A stretch of 34,590 nt of DNA, taken from NCBI GenBank assembly GCA_024403365.1, contig JAKSRX010000012.1, positions 1 through 34,590 on the forward strand, in the 5' to 3' direction. Positions 16,498-26,251 of this stretch are shown piece after piece. Within the stretch, counting starts at the first letter, position 1; every line of letters begins with the position of its first letter. This DNA comes from Acetatifactor sp. (GTDB taxonomy: Bacteria; Bacillota; Clostridia; Lachnospirales; Lachnospiraceae). The notes under the pieces were generated by a model that saw only the letters and a program-made list of their open reading frames with translations, had not been told where the DNA came from and searched no databases. The translations under genes were made by a program, and so were the position numbers.

Positions 16498-16526
16498 ATT
16501 TTACAGTATTTTCCACCATGAAACAA
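16498..16526 (-). promoter_or_regulatory. promoter of the MFS gene
   Basis: Minus-strand TTGTTT (16526-16521) and TAAAAT (16503-16498) are 17 bases apart and about 30 bases before the start codon. Confidence 0.65.
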
Positions 16527-16564
16527 TCTATTTCGATCAAAATCGGGAAGGACATCAAGATAAA

Positions 16565-16593
16565 TTGACGGCAAATTCGTTCCGATGTAAAAT
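16565..16593 (+). promoter_or_regulatory. promoter of the GDPD-GGDEF unit
   Basis: TTGACG (16565-16570) and TAAAAT (16588-16593) are separated by exactly 17 bases and lie about 40 bases before the start codon. Confidence 0.8.
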
Positions 16594-16632
16594 AAGATCA
16601 GATTACTATGTTTTTTGATGAAAGGCAGTATT

Positions 16633-17436
16633 ATGAAAAAGAGAAATATATTGTTTCTGGCAGCGCTTCCTTTTCTACTGGTAGCGCCCGGAAGAGCCAC
16701 CGAGGAGAAGACGGCACCCTTTATGGGACGCAATTTTGCCCATCGCGGACTGCACAAACAGGATCAGACCATCCCGGAGAATTCCATGAGGGCATTTGGC
16801 CTTGCGGCGGAAAAAGGATACGGTATCGAACTGGATGTACAGCTCACCAAGGACGGTCAGGTAGTGGTATTCCACGATGATACCCTGGAGCGTATGTGCG
16901 GTGTCAATGCCAGAGTGGACGAGTTCACCTTCGCAGATCTGCAGAACCTGAAGCTGGCAGGTAGTTCGGAAGATAAGATCCCTTTGTTTTCCGATGTGCT
17001 GGTACTGGTGAACGGTCGCAGCCCCATGATCGTGGAACTGAAGAGCGGTCCCCGCAAGGAGGAGCTCTGCGAGAAGACATTGAAGCTTCTGGAAAGCTAC
17101 AAGGGAGATACCTGTGTGGAGAGCTTTGATCCCTCCATCGTCACCTGGTTTCGCTTCCATGCACCTAAGATGCTTCGCGGTCAGTTGACCATGAATCCGG
17201 AGAGTTACAGCAAACTGTCCCTGATCTGGCAGCAGGTCCTGGGCAACAGCCTTGCAAATATTATGGCCAGACCTCAGTTTATTGCACATCAGATCTCCGA
17301 GAAAGCACCCCTTACAAAACTTTCCGAGAAGATGGGAGCCATGCGTATCTGCTGGACCTCCCACGATCCTTCCAATGAGGAAGGTAACGATGCCGTTATT
17401 TTTGAATACTATGAGCCAAAGCCCAAATACAGGTAA
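16633..17436 (+). CDS. glycerophosphodiester phosphodiesterase family protein
   Basis: The 267-residue protein has the GDPD fold that splits glycerophosphodiesters into an alcohol and glycerol 3-phosphate. The family residues are visible: AHRG (H38), ENSMRAF, GIELDVQLTKDG (metal ligands E66 and D68), and FHDDTLERM (H81 as the second catalytic His). E at IVELKSG supplies another metal contact. The first 20 residues are a short basic-hydrophobic stretch like a membrane anchor or signal peptide, so it may face outside. ATG at 16633 is preferred to the upstream ATG/TTG because AAAGG lies seven bases before it. It is followed 26 bases later by the GGDEF gene. The true substrate (phospholipid head group or teichoic acid) is unknown. 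Confidence 0.9.
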   Translation: MKKRNILFLAALPFLLVAPGRATEEKTAPFMGRNFAHRGLHKQDQTIPENSMRAFGLAAEKGYGIELDVQLTKDGQVVVFHDDTLERMCGVNARVDEFTFADLQNLKLAGSSEDKIPLFSDVLVLVNGRSPMIVELKSGPRKEELCEKTLKLLESYKGDTCVESFDPSIVTWFRFHAPKMLRGQLTMNPESYSKLSLIWQQVLGNSLANIMARPQFIAHQISEKAPLTKLSEKMGAMRICWTSHDPSNEEGNDAVIFEYYEPKPKYR

Positions 17437-17462
17437 GCCCTGTATTTAGAAAGGGAGGACTT

Positions 17463-19625
17463 ATGCATATTACCAATCTAGAGATGACCCAGGCCATCGT
17501 GGAAATATTCAGTGCCTTTGCCTGCCTGATGTTTCTGGTGATCATTATGATGAACCGACCGAAGCGTAAGAGTATGCAGCTGATCTGCTGCATGTTCGGT
17601 GTGGTGGCTGTTCTCTTTGCAGCGGAAGGCTGCGCCTATATTTTCAGAGGGAACACAGATACCCTCAGCGTGATCATGACCAGGGTGACAAATTTCCTGG
17701 TTTTTCTGTCGAACATCGTGCTTGCGGAGATGTTTGTGGCTTACGTGAGCCTGTTATTGCGGGAGAACGAAGCCAAGCCATCCATCGTCCATAGGCGGGT
17801 GGCACAGATCTGTGCAGCGGCTTCCACAGCCATTCTGGTACTGAATCTGTTCACAAAATGGATGTACAGTTTCGATGCCGAAAACTATTATCACAGAGGC
17901 AATCTGTGGTATATCTATACCGCCATCAATATCTTCTGTATTTTTGTGGGTGTGTATGAGGGCGTGAGATACAGAGCAGCGCTGGGACGCGCCGTTCTGT
18001 ATTCCATCATTTCCTATGGATTTATTCCGATCCTTGCGATTCTTTGTCAGTCCTTCCTCCAGGGATTTTCCATCACCAACCTGGGCGTGCTGCTCAGTTT
18101 GATACTGGTGCTTGCTTCCTATCTGTTGGACTGGAGCAAGAGTGAATATGAGGAGAATGAAGTCGTAGAGAAGGAGAGAAAGATATTCCAGCTGTTTACC
18201 ATGCTTATCCTCATGGTGATCGTTATGAGCATCTCCATTCTTTCCTGCGTCCTGTCCATCAAAAAGATGTCCACGGACAGCTCCGAGAGCGATAGCCGTA
18301 TCGTGGCCCATGTGGTATCCGAGGCGGTGGAGAAAGCATTGCTTCGTCCCATTACCGTGTCTGAGACCATGGCCAATGACCAGGGACTTCGAGATCTCTT
18401 AAAGGAGAGCGGTGAGGTCTCTGCGGAGAGCGTGGAAGAGCGCATGGCACAGTATATGAATTCCATCAAGGAAGGCATGAATTACAAGATGGCCTTTGCC
18501 CTGAGTGAGAAAGCACAAGCTTACTATACTTACAACGGTATCAGCAAATATGTGGATTTCTCTCCGGATTCCCACGATGTGTGGTATACCGAATTCGTAG
18601 AGTATATTGAAGAAAACGATCGTCGTTATAAGCTGAATGTGGACACTGACGAGGACAACGGAAAGACCTTGTCCGTATTCGTGAATATGCGTATCGATGA
18701 CGAGAACGGCAATATTCTGGGTGCCTGCGGTGTAGGCGTTGAGATGGATGAACTGCAGGAGATCCTGGAGTATTACGAGAAAGAGTACAACATCAAGATC
18801 GACCTGGTAGATGCGGACGGTCTGGCGCAGATCGACTCCGACAGAGAGCGGATCGAGAGTGCCTATCTGGAGAGCAAGTACCTGACAGGCCTGGGACCGG
18901 GCGGAGAAGAGTTTTCCTATGAGAATCTGGAACACTCCAGCCGTCTGACCAGATATATGGAGACCCTGGACTGGTATCTTGTGGTGGAGGATCTCTCCCC
19001 TGAAAAACTTAGTGTGTTTAGGATCACGCTGCCCAGCCTTTTCGCTTTCTTCGGCGGATTGGTGGTCATGGCGTTGACCTTCGCGGTGATCTCTATTCGT
19101 GAACAGAGAGCACTGAATGCGCTGGAAGCCAGAAGAAAGGCATCCCTTACAGACGAACTGACAGGTCTTTACAACCGTCGTGCTTACGAAGAAGACTGTG
19201 CGAAGATCCAGCGGGAGGGAATGCTTTCGAAATATTGCATCATTATGATGGACGTTAATGGTCTGAAGTTTGCCAATGATAATTTCGGCCATGCTGCCGG
19301 CGATGAACTGATCATCGGTTCCGCCAACTGTATGATGACTACCTTCGGCGGTCACGGCAGAGTATATCGCGTGGGCGGTGATGAATTCGTGGCCTTGATC
19401 AAGGCGAACAGAGAGAAACTGGATGAGTCGATTGTTACTTTTGCCCATGTGACTCAGAACTGGAAGGGCACATTGGTGAAGGAATTGACGATCTCTGTGG
19501 GTGCTGCGGTGTGTGAGGAACATCCGGAGATGACCTTTGACCAGGTAAAAGAGCTTGCGGATAAGCTTATGTATGAAGACAAAGACGAGTACTACAGACG
19601 TACAGGTAAAACACGTAGAAAATAA
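17463..19625 (+). CDS. membrane diguanylate cyclase (GGDEF) with external sensor
   Basis: This 720-residue enzyme makes cyclic di-GMP from two GTP. Residues 1-225 hold about seven membrane helices. Another helix follows at about 240-262, then an extracytoplasmic region to about 525 resembling a Cache-type ligand sensor (GACGVGVEMDELQEIL pattern), a helix at about 523-545, and the GGDEF domain at 560-720. That domain has LTGLYNRRAYEED and the intact GGDEF active site at residues 638-642. The inhibitory RxxD site is absent, because the residues before GGDEF are GHGRVYRV, so product feedback may be weak. AAAGGGAGG precedes the ATG. It sits between the GDPD gene and a lipoprotein gene. The ligand is unknown. 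Confidence 0.92.
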   Translation: MHITNLEMTQAIVEIFSAFACLMFLVIIMMNRPKRKSMQLICCMFGVVAVLFAAEGCAYIFRGNTDTLSVIMTRVTNFLVFLSNIVLAEMFVAYVSLLLRENEAKPSIVHRRVAQICAAASTAILVLNLFTKWMYSFDAENYYHRGNLWYIYTAINIFCIFVGVYEGVRYRAALGRAVLYSIISYGFIPILAILCQSFLQGFSITNLGVLLSLILVLASYLLDWSKSEYEENEVVEKERKIFQLFTMLILMVIVMSISILSCVLSIKKMSTDSSESDSRIVAHVVSEAVEKALLRPITVSETMANDQGLRDLLKESGEVSAESVEERMAQYMNSIKEGMNYKMAFALSEKAQAYYTYNGISKYVDFSPDSHDVWYTEFVEYIEENDRRYKLNVDTDEDNGKTLSVFVNMRIDDENGNILGACGVGVEMDELQEILEYYEKEYNIKIDLVDADGLAQIDSDRERIESAYLESKYLTGLGPGGEEFSYENLEHSSRLTRYMETLDWYLVVEDLSPEKLSVFRITLPSLFAFFGGLVVMALTFAVISIREQRALNALEARRKASLTDELTGLYNRRAYEEDCAKIQREGMLSKYCIIMMDVNGLKFANDNFGHAAGDELIIGSANCMMTTFGGHGRVYRVGGDEFVALIKANREKLDESIVTFAHVTQNWKGTLVKELTISVGAAVCEEHPEMTFDQVKELADKLMYEDKDEYYRRTGKTRRK

Positions 19626-19639
19626 AAAGGAGAAAAGAA

Positions 19640-21025
19640 ATGAAAAACAGAAATCTGAGATCGATCATCAGATACGGTGCAGCGGTGTTGGGCATGGCTC
19701 TGATGCTTGGCGGCTGCGGCGAGCAGGCAGTGGAGAGCAGTGCTCCCTCCTCACAGGCAGTAGAGAGTTCAACCGTGGCAGAGGACGTAGTAAAGGAACC
19801 TGCAAAGAATGCCTTTTTCGAGTCTATGGTAGGTGAGTGGGAGCTTCTTGCGGAGGTAGGCGAAGAATACGTTTATACCGTGGATGAGTCAGAATCCATC
19901 GGCAGCCTTGTCATTTATCAGGAAGGCGACAAATATCGCGCCGATTACTATCTCAGTGCTTATGAGTCAGGCACAGAGATCTACGGAGCTCCTCTGAAGG
20001 AGGAATCCGGAACTTATTTCCAGGATTATTTTAAGGCAGATAAATATGCGCTGATGGACCGTAAGAGCGAGTACGGCGGAGCTTACAGCATCAAGACCAA
20101 TGACGACGGCACCTTGCTTTTGCAGTACCATCGTGACTATAGCTATACCTATGATGACGGTGAGGTGGAAGAGTACTTCTACGATGCCTACTATGTATAC
20201 TCCAAGAAGGACGCACCGAACAGAGCGGAGCTGATGGATTCCTACAGATACAAGCAGACAGTGACTGTTACCAACGCTGTTGAATTGTACAATGCGATCC
20301 ACAACAATACCCACATCATTCTGAAGGCCGGCACTTATAACCTGTCTACGATCCTGGATCGTTTCAAGAACAATGAGGACATCAATTACTACTACTATGA
20401 CGGTGAGTATTGTGAATCCTACGGCGACAGCATTTATGTTCCTTACCTGAGAGATATTTTCATCGAAGGTGAGGAGGGCGCAGAAGTATTGATCTGCACC
20501 GAGGATCCCGGCGTAGCTCCTCTGGAGTTCTACAACTGCAACAACATTATCCTGAAGAACCTGACTGTGGGACATGAGGTAGAGCCCGGCCATTGCAGCG
20601 GAAGTGTTCTGTGTTTTGACAGTTCCTACACCATCACCATTGAGAACTGCAGACTGTACGGCAGCGGCACCTACGGCATCGAGGCATATGGTTGCAGCAA
20701 TTTGGATGTGAAGGATTGCGATATCTATGAGTGTACGGAAGGACTTGTAAGTCTGCCCGGCAGCTACTATGTAGAGTTCAGCAACTGTAAGCTGCGTGAC
20801 AGCTCTGAGTATTCTATGATCAATCTGCCTGACGCTTACTACGTAGATTTCAATCATTGCTCCTTTACCGGAAACAGATGCCTGTCTGAGTTCAACCCCT
20901 TCATTTATGCGGGGGATGCTTTCTGTATCTCCTTCACCGATTGTACCTTTAGGGACAATTACTACAGTGAGCTCTACGCCGGTGAAGTGATCATGACCCG
21001 CTGCGTCATCGACGACAATAAGTGA
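19640..21025 (+). CDS. beta-helix surface lipoprotein, function unknown
   Basis: This 461-residue protein has a lipoprotein signal (MKNRNLRSIIRYGAA, then LMLGGC with the lipidated Cys at 26) and a Ser/Val/Glu-rich linker. A domain rich in Tyr and acidic residues spans about 55-200. From about 210 to the end runs a right-handed beta-helix. Its rungs are visible as repeated motifs: YYVEFSNCKLRDSS, YYVDFNHCSFTGNR, FCISFTDCTFRDNY. Beta-helix proteins of this type often bind or cut polysaccharide, but no catalytic residues can be assigned. AAAGGAG precedes the ATG; it begins 14 bases after the GGDEF stop, so co-expression is likely. A surface adhesin or carbohydrate-binding role is a guess. Confidence 0.82.
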   Translation: MKNRNLRSIIRYGAAVLGMALMLGGCGEQAVESSAPSSQAVESSTVAEDVVKEPAKNAFFESMVGEWELLAEVGEEYVYTVDESESIGSLVIYQEGDKYRADYYLSAYESGTEIYGAPLKEESGTYFQDYFKADKYALMDRKSEYGGAYSIKTNDDGTLLLQYHRDYSYTYDDGEVEEYFYDAYYVYSKKDAPNRAELMDSYRYKQTVTVTNAVELYNAIHNNTHIILKAGTYNLSTILDRFKNNEDINYYYYDGEYCESYGDSIYVPYLRDIFIEGEEGAEVLICTEDPGVAPLEFYNCNNIILKNLTVGHEVEPGHCSGSVLCFDSSYTITIENCRLYGSGTYGIEAYGCSNLDVKDCDIYECTEGLVSLPGSYYVEFSNCKLRDSSEYSMINLPDAYYVDFNHCSFTGNRCLSEFNPFIYAGDAFCISFTDCTFRDNYYSELYAGEVIMTRCVIDDNK

Positions 21026-21079
21026 TCCCGGTTCCAAAGAGAGCAAAAGAAAGAGAAAGAAACCGTCAAAGCACAATAA

Positions 21080-22453
<1,374 letters not shown>

Positions 22454-22468
22454 TATGAAATAATGAGG

Positions 22469-22500
22469 AAGCCTCCGTTTAAAAGAACGGGGGCTTTTTT
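22469..22500 (+). terminator. intrinsic terminator after purA
   Basis: AAGCCTCCGTT pairs with AACGGGGGCTT (one G-U pair) around TAAAAG, followed by TTTT. It ends the purA transcript. Confidence 0.88.
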
Positions 22501-22591
22501 ACGCGCAGAGCAATCACCTTTTTACATTGCCCTGTCATTTTTTGCGAAAATATGGTATAATATTATATCTTTATGTTGGGAGTTGTGAGAG

Positions 22592-23383
22592 ATGAGTGAA
22601 AAAGTGGTGAAAGCACGCTCGGAGGCGATTCGTTCCTTTTATCAGGAAAACGAGGCACGTATCGCAGTACTGGTGGACATTCGAAATGTCAGCAAAATAT
22701 ATAATCCCGGTGAAAATGAAGTCAGAGCACTGGACCATGTCAGCCTTACCATCGATGAAGGTGAGTTCGTGGCCATCATCGGACAGTCCGGCAGCGGCAA
22801 AAGTACCTTGATGAATCTTTTGGGATGTCTGGATGTGCCTACGGAGGGAGAGTATTACCTTCACGGGCAGGATGTGTTGAAACTAAGTGATGACGAGCTG
22901 TCGGACATTCGCAACCAGGAGATCGGTTTTATTTTCCAGGGCTTTAATCTGATCGCGAATCTGACTGCATTGCAGAATGTGGAGCTTCCTTTGATCTATC
23001 GAGGCGTGCCCAAAAAAGAACGAGACATTCTGGGACGGGAGGCTTTGACCAAAGTAGGGCTGAAGGACCGTATGGATCACAAGCCTTCAGAGATGAGCGG
23101 CGGTCAGCAGCAGAGAGTGGCCATTGCCAGAGCGATCGCGCAGGCACCGCCTATCATTTTGGCGGATGAACCCACCGGTAATCTGGATTCCCATTCTACC
23201 TGGGAGATCATGGATATCCTGGAGAATCTCTATCGGGAAGGCAGAACGGTTATTTTGATCACTCACAATAATGATATTGCGGAGAGGGCTCAGAGGATCA
23301 TCCGTGTGAAGGATGGCCGTATCGAGCTGGATACCAAAGAATATACGAGGGAAAAGGTCACCTATCATGAAGAAAGCGTCTAA
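22592..23383 (+). CDS. MacB-type ABC transporter ATP-binding protein
   Basis: This 263-residue ATPase belongs to the MacB/LolD-type group. Walker A is GQSGSGKST (about residues 63-71), followed by FIFQGFNLI (Q-loop), MSGGQQQRVAIARA (signature) and IILADEPTGNLDS (Walker B with the group's typical ending), then LITHNN. About 28 residues precede the usual start of the domain (LVDIRNVSKIY), which is longer than most relatives. The ribosome binding site at the ATG is weak, and no better internal start is seen. A TATAAT (22555-22560) with an extended TATGG lies about 32 bases upstream. The next two genes encode the membrane-fusion-like adaptor and the permease, so the trio forms one export system. 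Confidence 0.93.
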   Translation: MSEKVVKARSEAIRSFYQENEARIAVLVDIRNVSKIYNPGENEVRALDHVSLTIDEGEFVAIIGQSGSGKSTLMNLLGCLDVPTEGEYYLHGQDVLKLSDDELSDIRNQEIGFIFQGFNLIANLTALQNVELPLIYRGVPKKERDILGREALTKVGLKDRMDHKPSEMSGGQQQRVAIARAIAQAPPIILADEPTGNLDSHSTWEIMDILENLYREGRTVILITHNNDIAERAQRIIRVKDGRIELDTKEYTREKVTYHEESV

Positions 23384-24776
23384 AAAGAAAAAAGTTATTA
23401 TCATTATTGTTGTCGTGCTTGTGCTGGTGTTGATCAGTGGCTCGCTGTTTTGGGGTAAAAAGGGCGGTAAAGTAAAGACTGTAACAGTTACTTCTCTGGA
23501 GCAGATGGATCTGACAGAGGAGATCAGTATCACCGGCAGTGTTTCAGGTATGCAGGTGGCAAATATCTATGCACCCGCATCCGGTGTGCTGCAGGATGTG
23601 AATGTATCTGCAGGTATGGCCGTGGAAAAGGGCCAGGTTCTGGCAACCTATGATCCCGAGGCCATGGAGAAGAACCTTCGAATCGCCCAGCTGCAGTGGG
23701 AAAGGACCCAGATCTCCTATGAGAGCTCTATGGCCGGCAGCAATAAGGGCAGCAGTCAGGCAAAGGAAGCAAATACCAATCTGAAGGTCCTGGAGCAGCA
23801 GATCAAGGACAGTCAGGCGTATTTAAAAAATCTGCAGGAGGATCTGGCGGCAAAGCAGGCTGCGGCAGCCAATGAGATTACCATCAAGCTTTACAATCTG
23901 CAGAAGCAGCTGACCACCTTGACTCCGGGAACCGATGAGTATAACAGCGTGGCAGAACAGATCAGCCAGATCCAGTTACAGCAGTCTTTGATCGGAACCT
24001 CCGATGAGATCAAGAAATTGCAGACAGAGATCGCGGCAGAGCAGGAGCGACTGGCCGGTTATGAAGCATACAAGGCGAAGATGGAAGGCCAGAAGATGAC
24101 CGGAGAAGGGGCTACCTTGAATGATTACAACAGACAGCAGATGGAGATCGAGAGGGAATTGGCCGAGATCTCTTACAACGAACAGCCGGCTGAGTATGAA
24201 AAGAGCAAAGAGGGTGTCAGCGCGCCCTTTGCAGGTGTTGTCAGAAACTGTATGATCATTCCCGGCAGCAGTGTAGCTTCCGGCATGCAGATGATGACCA
24301 TAGAGAGTATCGAGCAGCTGAAGATCACCGGTGAGGCCGGCAAGAAGGCAATGGAGAAACTGGCCTTGGGTCAGGAGGTAGTTGCCACCATCAACGGCAA
24401 GCAGTATGAAGGCTATGTCAGCAGGATCAATCAGATGATGGAGATGAGTGTCTCCGGAAACAGCGTCGTAGGTTTCGAAGTGCAGTTGACCGAATCGGAC
24501 GATCGCATCATTCTGGGTATGGATGCCAAGATGAAGATCCATACAGGGAAGAGCGAAGGAGCCAGTGTCCTGCCTGCCCGTGCCATCGGTACAGACAAAG
24601 AGGGCGACTTTGTGTACGTGGTAAATAACGGTGTCATCGGCAAGAAGCATATCACCTGCGGTATCGCAGCGGATAGTTATGTGGAAGTGCTGGAAGGACT
24701 GGATGCGAAGGATCAGGTGGTGCTTTCCTACACCGGAGATCTGGAAGTGGGAACGGAAGTTGAGGTAACAAGGTAA
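23367..24776 (+). CDS. MacA-like efflux adaptor (HlyD family)
   Basis: The 469-residue protein has a Lys-rich start, one membrane helix (residues 9-30) and an extracytoplasmic adaptor. A barrel-sandwich lipoyl half (YAPASGVLQDVNVSAGMAVEKGQVL) leads into a long coiled coil at about 105-265. The second lipoyl half (VSAPFAGVVRN) and beta-barrel domains follow. MacA-like adaptors in Gram-positive bacteria partner MacB-type permeases, often for peptides or drugs. The ATG at 23367 lies 17 bases inside the ATPase gene and has GAAAAGG before it; an in-frame ATG further upstream would be deeper in that gene. The substrate is unknown. Confidence 0.9.
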   Translation: MKKASKKKKVIIIIVVVLVLVLISGSLFWGKKGGKVKTVTVTSLEQMDLTEEISITGSVSGMQVANIYAPASGVLQDVNVSAGMAVEKGQVLATYDPEAMEKNLRIAQLQWERTQISYESSMAGSNKGSSQAKEANTNLKVLEQQIKDSQAYLKNLQEDLAAKQAAAANEITIKLYNLQKQLTTLTPGTDEYNSVAEQISQIQLQQSLIGTSDEIKKLQTEIAAEQERLAGYEAYKAKMEGQKMTGEGATLNDYNRQQMEIERELAEISYNEQPAEYEKSKEGVSAPFAGVVRNCMIIPGSSVASGMQMMTIESIEQLKITGEAGKKAMEKLALGQEVVATINGKQYEGYVSRINQMMEMSVSGNSVVGFEVQLTESDDRIILGMDAKMKIHTGKSEGASVLPARAIGTDKEGDFVYVVNNGVIGKKHITCGIAADSYVEVLEGLDAKDQVVLSYTGDLEVGTEVEVTR

Positions 24777-24779
24777 GAG

Positions 24780-26006
24780 ATGACGCAAGCCTGGGAATAT
24801 ATTAAAATCGCTTTGATGAATATCAAAAGCAATAAAGGCCGCTCTGCCCTCACCATGTTGGGTATCATTATCGGTATCGCCTCAGTGATCCTGATCATTA
24901 CCACCGGCAACGGTATCAAATACAGTGTCAATGATGAATTAAGCAGTATCGTGGGCAAGGAGATCGCTATCAATTCCTACGGTGGCAGGAATGAGGACGG
25001 AAACTATGTAGAGTTCACCCGCGAGGATCTGGAGGATATCAAGGCTAACGTAAATCATGTGGAGTATGCATACGGCGGAAAAACAGTTTCTGATAAGATC
25101 GAAAACAGAAAAGGTCTGTTCACCGCGCTTATCTTTTTTGAGGGTATGGATGAACTTCAGGTGAAATCCCAGCCGATCTACAGAGGCAGAGAATTTACGG
25201 AGACGGAATACAGTCAGAATTCCGAAGTCTGCATCATAGAGGAAAAGAGTGCAAGGCGCCTGTTCGGAACCACGGATGTGGTGGGGGTCACCTTGGATCT
25301 GGCGATCTACAATACCCCTGTCTCTCTGGAAATTGTAGGTGTCAGAAAAGCGCAAGAAACGGCCTTTGCCATGTTTGAATTGTATGAGGATAATTCCAGA
25401 GTGGAACTGGAGGTACCTGATACTATATACGATGCATTGACGGGGGAAGAAATGACCTACCGTTATATTTATCTGCGGTATGACGCGGAAGGCGAGGGCG
25501 ATGTGGTTGCCGCGGAGGCCCTGGCCAGACTGGAAGCAAAATACAACTGCCGAGGCAAGCAGATTCTGGAGGTAGAGAACTTCCTAGGTGAGATGGACGA
25601 GGCCATCAAGATCATGGATTATGTCACCATCTTTGTGGTGCTGGTGGCATCGATCTCGCTGCTGGTAGGCGGTATCGGCGTTATGAATATCATGCTGGTA
25701 TCCGTTACGGAGCGAACCCGGGAGATCGGTATCAGAAAGTCTCTTGGAGCGAGAACATCTTCGATCCTGTTACAGTTTCTGTCGGAGTCAGCCATCATTA
25801 CGCTGTTGGGCGGTATCATCGGTATTGCGCTGGGTATCGGCGGCGCCTACCTGGTATGTGCTATCGTGGGATTCACAGCCAAGGTCAGCATTGCTTCCGT
25901 GCTGGGAGCCAGTGCCTTTTCGGCAGGAGTAGGACTGTTTTTCGGCATCTATCCCGCCAGAAAGGCAGCGATGATGAGCCCCATCGAGGCACTTCGTCAT
26001 GAGTAG
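24780..26006 (+). CDS. MacB-like ABC transporter permease (FtsX family)
   Basis: This 408-residue permease has the MacB/FtsX layout. An N-terminal helix (about 20-42, ALTMLGIIIGIASVILI) is followed by a large extracytoplasmic domain to about 280 and three C-terminal helices. The conserved GGIGVMNIMLVSVTERTREIGIRKSLGA region couples to the ATPase. It has no fused ATPase domain, unlike E. coli MacB, because the ATPase is the separate gene two places upstream. It starts three bases after the adaptor stop (AGGTAAGAG before ATG). Together the three make a tripartite-like exporter in a Gram-positive envelope; the substrate is unknown. It ends with IEALRHE, the typical family C terminus. Confidence 0.94.
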   Translation: MTQAWEYIKIALMNIKSNKGRSALTMLGIIIGIASVILIITTGNGIKYSVNDELSSIVGKEIAINSYGGRNEDGNYVEFTREDLEDIKANVNHVEYAYGGKTVSDKIENRKGLFTALIFFEGMDELQVKSQPIYRGREFTETEYSQNSEVCIIEEKSARRLFGTTDVVGVTLDLAIYNTPVSLEIVGVRKAQETAFAMFELYEDNSRVELEVPDTIYDALTGEEMTYRYIYLRYDAEGEGDVVAAEALARLEAKYNCRGKQILEVENFLGEMDEAIKIMDYVTIFVVLVASISLLVGGIGVMNIMLVSVTERTREIGIRKSLGARTSSILLQFLSESAIITLLGGIIGIALGIGGAYLVCAIVGFTAKVSIASVLGASAFSAGVGLFFGIYPARKAAMMSPIEALRHE

Positions 26007-26011
26007 AAAGA

Positions 26012-26035
26012 AAAGACAAGATATGGTTTGTCTTT
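26012..26035 (+). terminator. weak hairpin after the permease gene
   Basis: AAAGACAA and TTGTCTTT pair around an 8-base loop just after the stop codon, but the U-run is poor (TTTGACAA). It may be a weak terminator or attenuator. Confidence 0.35.
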
Positions 26036-26048
26036 GACAAGAACTGAA

Positions 26049-26076
26049 TTGCTTTCCTCCCTGAGGATTTTATAAT
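26049..26076 (+). promoter_or_regulatory. promoter before the VOC fragment and ABC-GNAT gene
   Basis: TTGCTT (26049-26054) and a perfect TATAAT (26071-26076) are 16 bases apart. GATTT and AAATC arms flank the -10. The VOC fragment starts 40 bases downstream. Confidence 0.7.
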
Positions 26077-26116
26077 GAAATCAGAGGCAAAAAAAGCCGA
26101 TCAAGGAGGGTTAAAT

Positions 26117-26230
26117 ATGCAGAACAAAGTAGATGTAAAGGGATTTATTCAGGTATGTATCGTGGTGGAGGATATTGAGAAGTCACTGGACGATTGGATG
26201 GCTATGTTCAATATTAAGCCCCACCGCTAA
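26117..26230 (+). pseudogene. truncated VOC (glyoxalase-like) domain, 37 codons
   Basis: The ATG has a good AAGGAGG site in front of it. The 37 residues, with GFIQVCIVVEDIEK then SLDDWMAMFNIKP, match the first beta-alpha unit of vicinal-oxygen-chelate proteins. The usual protein is about 130-150 residues, so most of it is missing. The frame ends in TAA, and 21 bases later the ABC-GNAT gene begins. No remainder of a VOC domain is visible downstream. It may be the stub of a deleted gene whose promoter and ribosome binding site now serve the ABC gene, or a short translated leader. Confidence 0.6.
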
Positions 26231-26251
26231 GCGTAAAGAACGGAGGATGAG

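Noticed and set aside
26034-26039. A perfect TTGACA -35 box before the ABC-GNAT gene
   Set aside because: No -10 lies 16-18 bases downstream; the TATAAT at 26071 is 31 bases away and fits TTGCTT at 26049 better.
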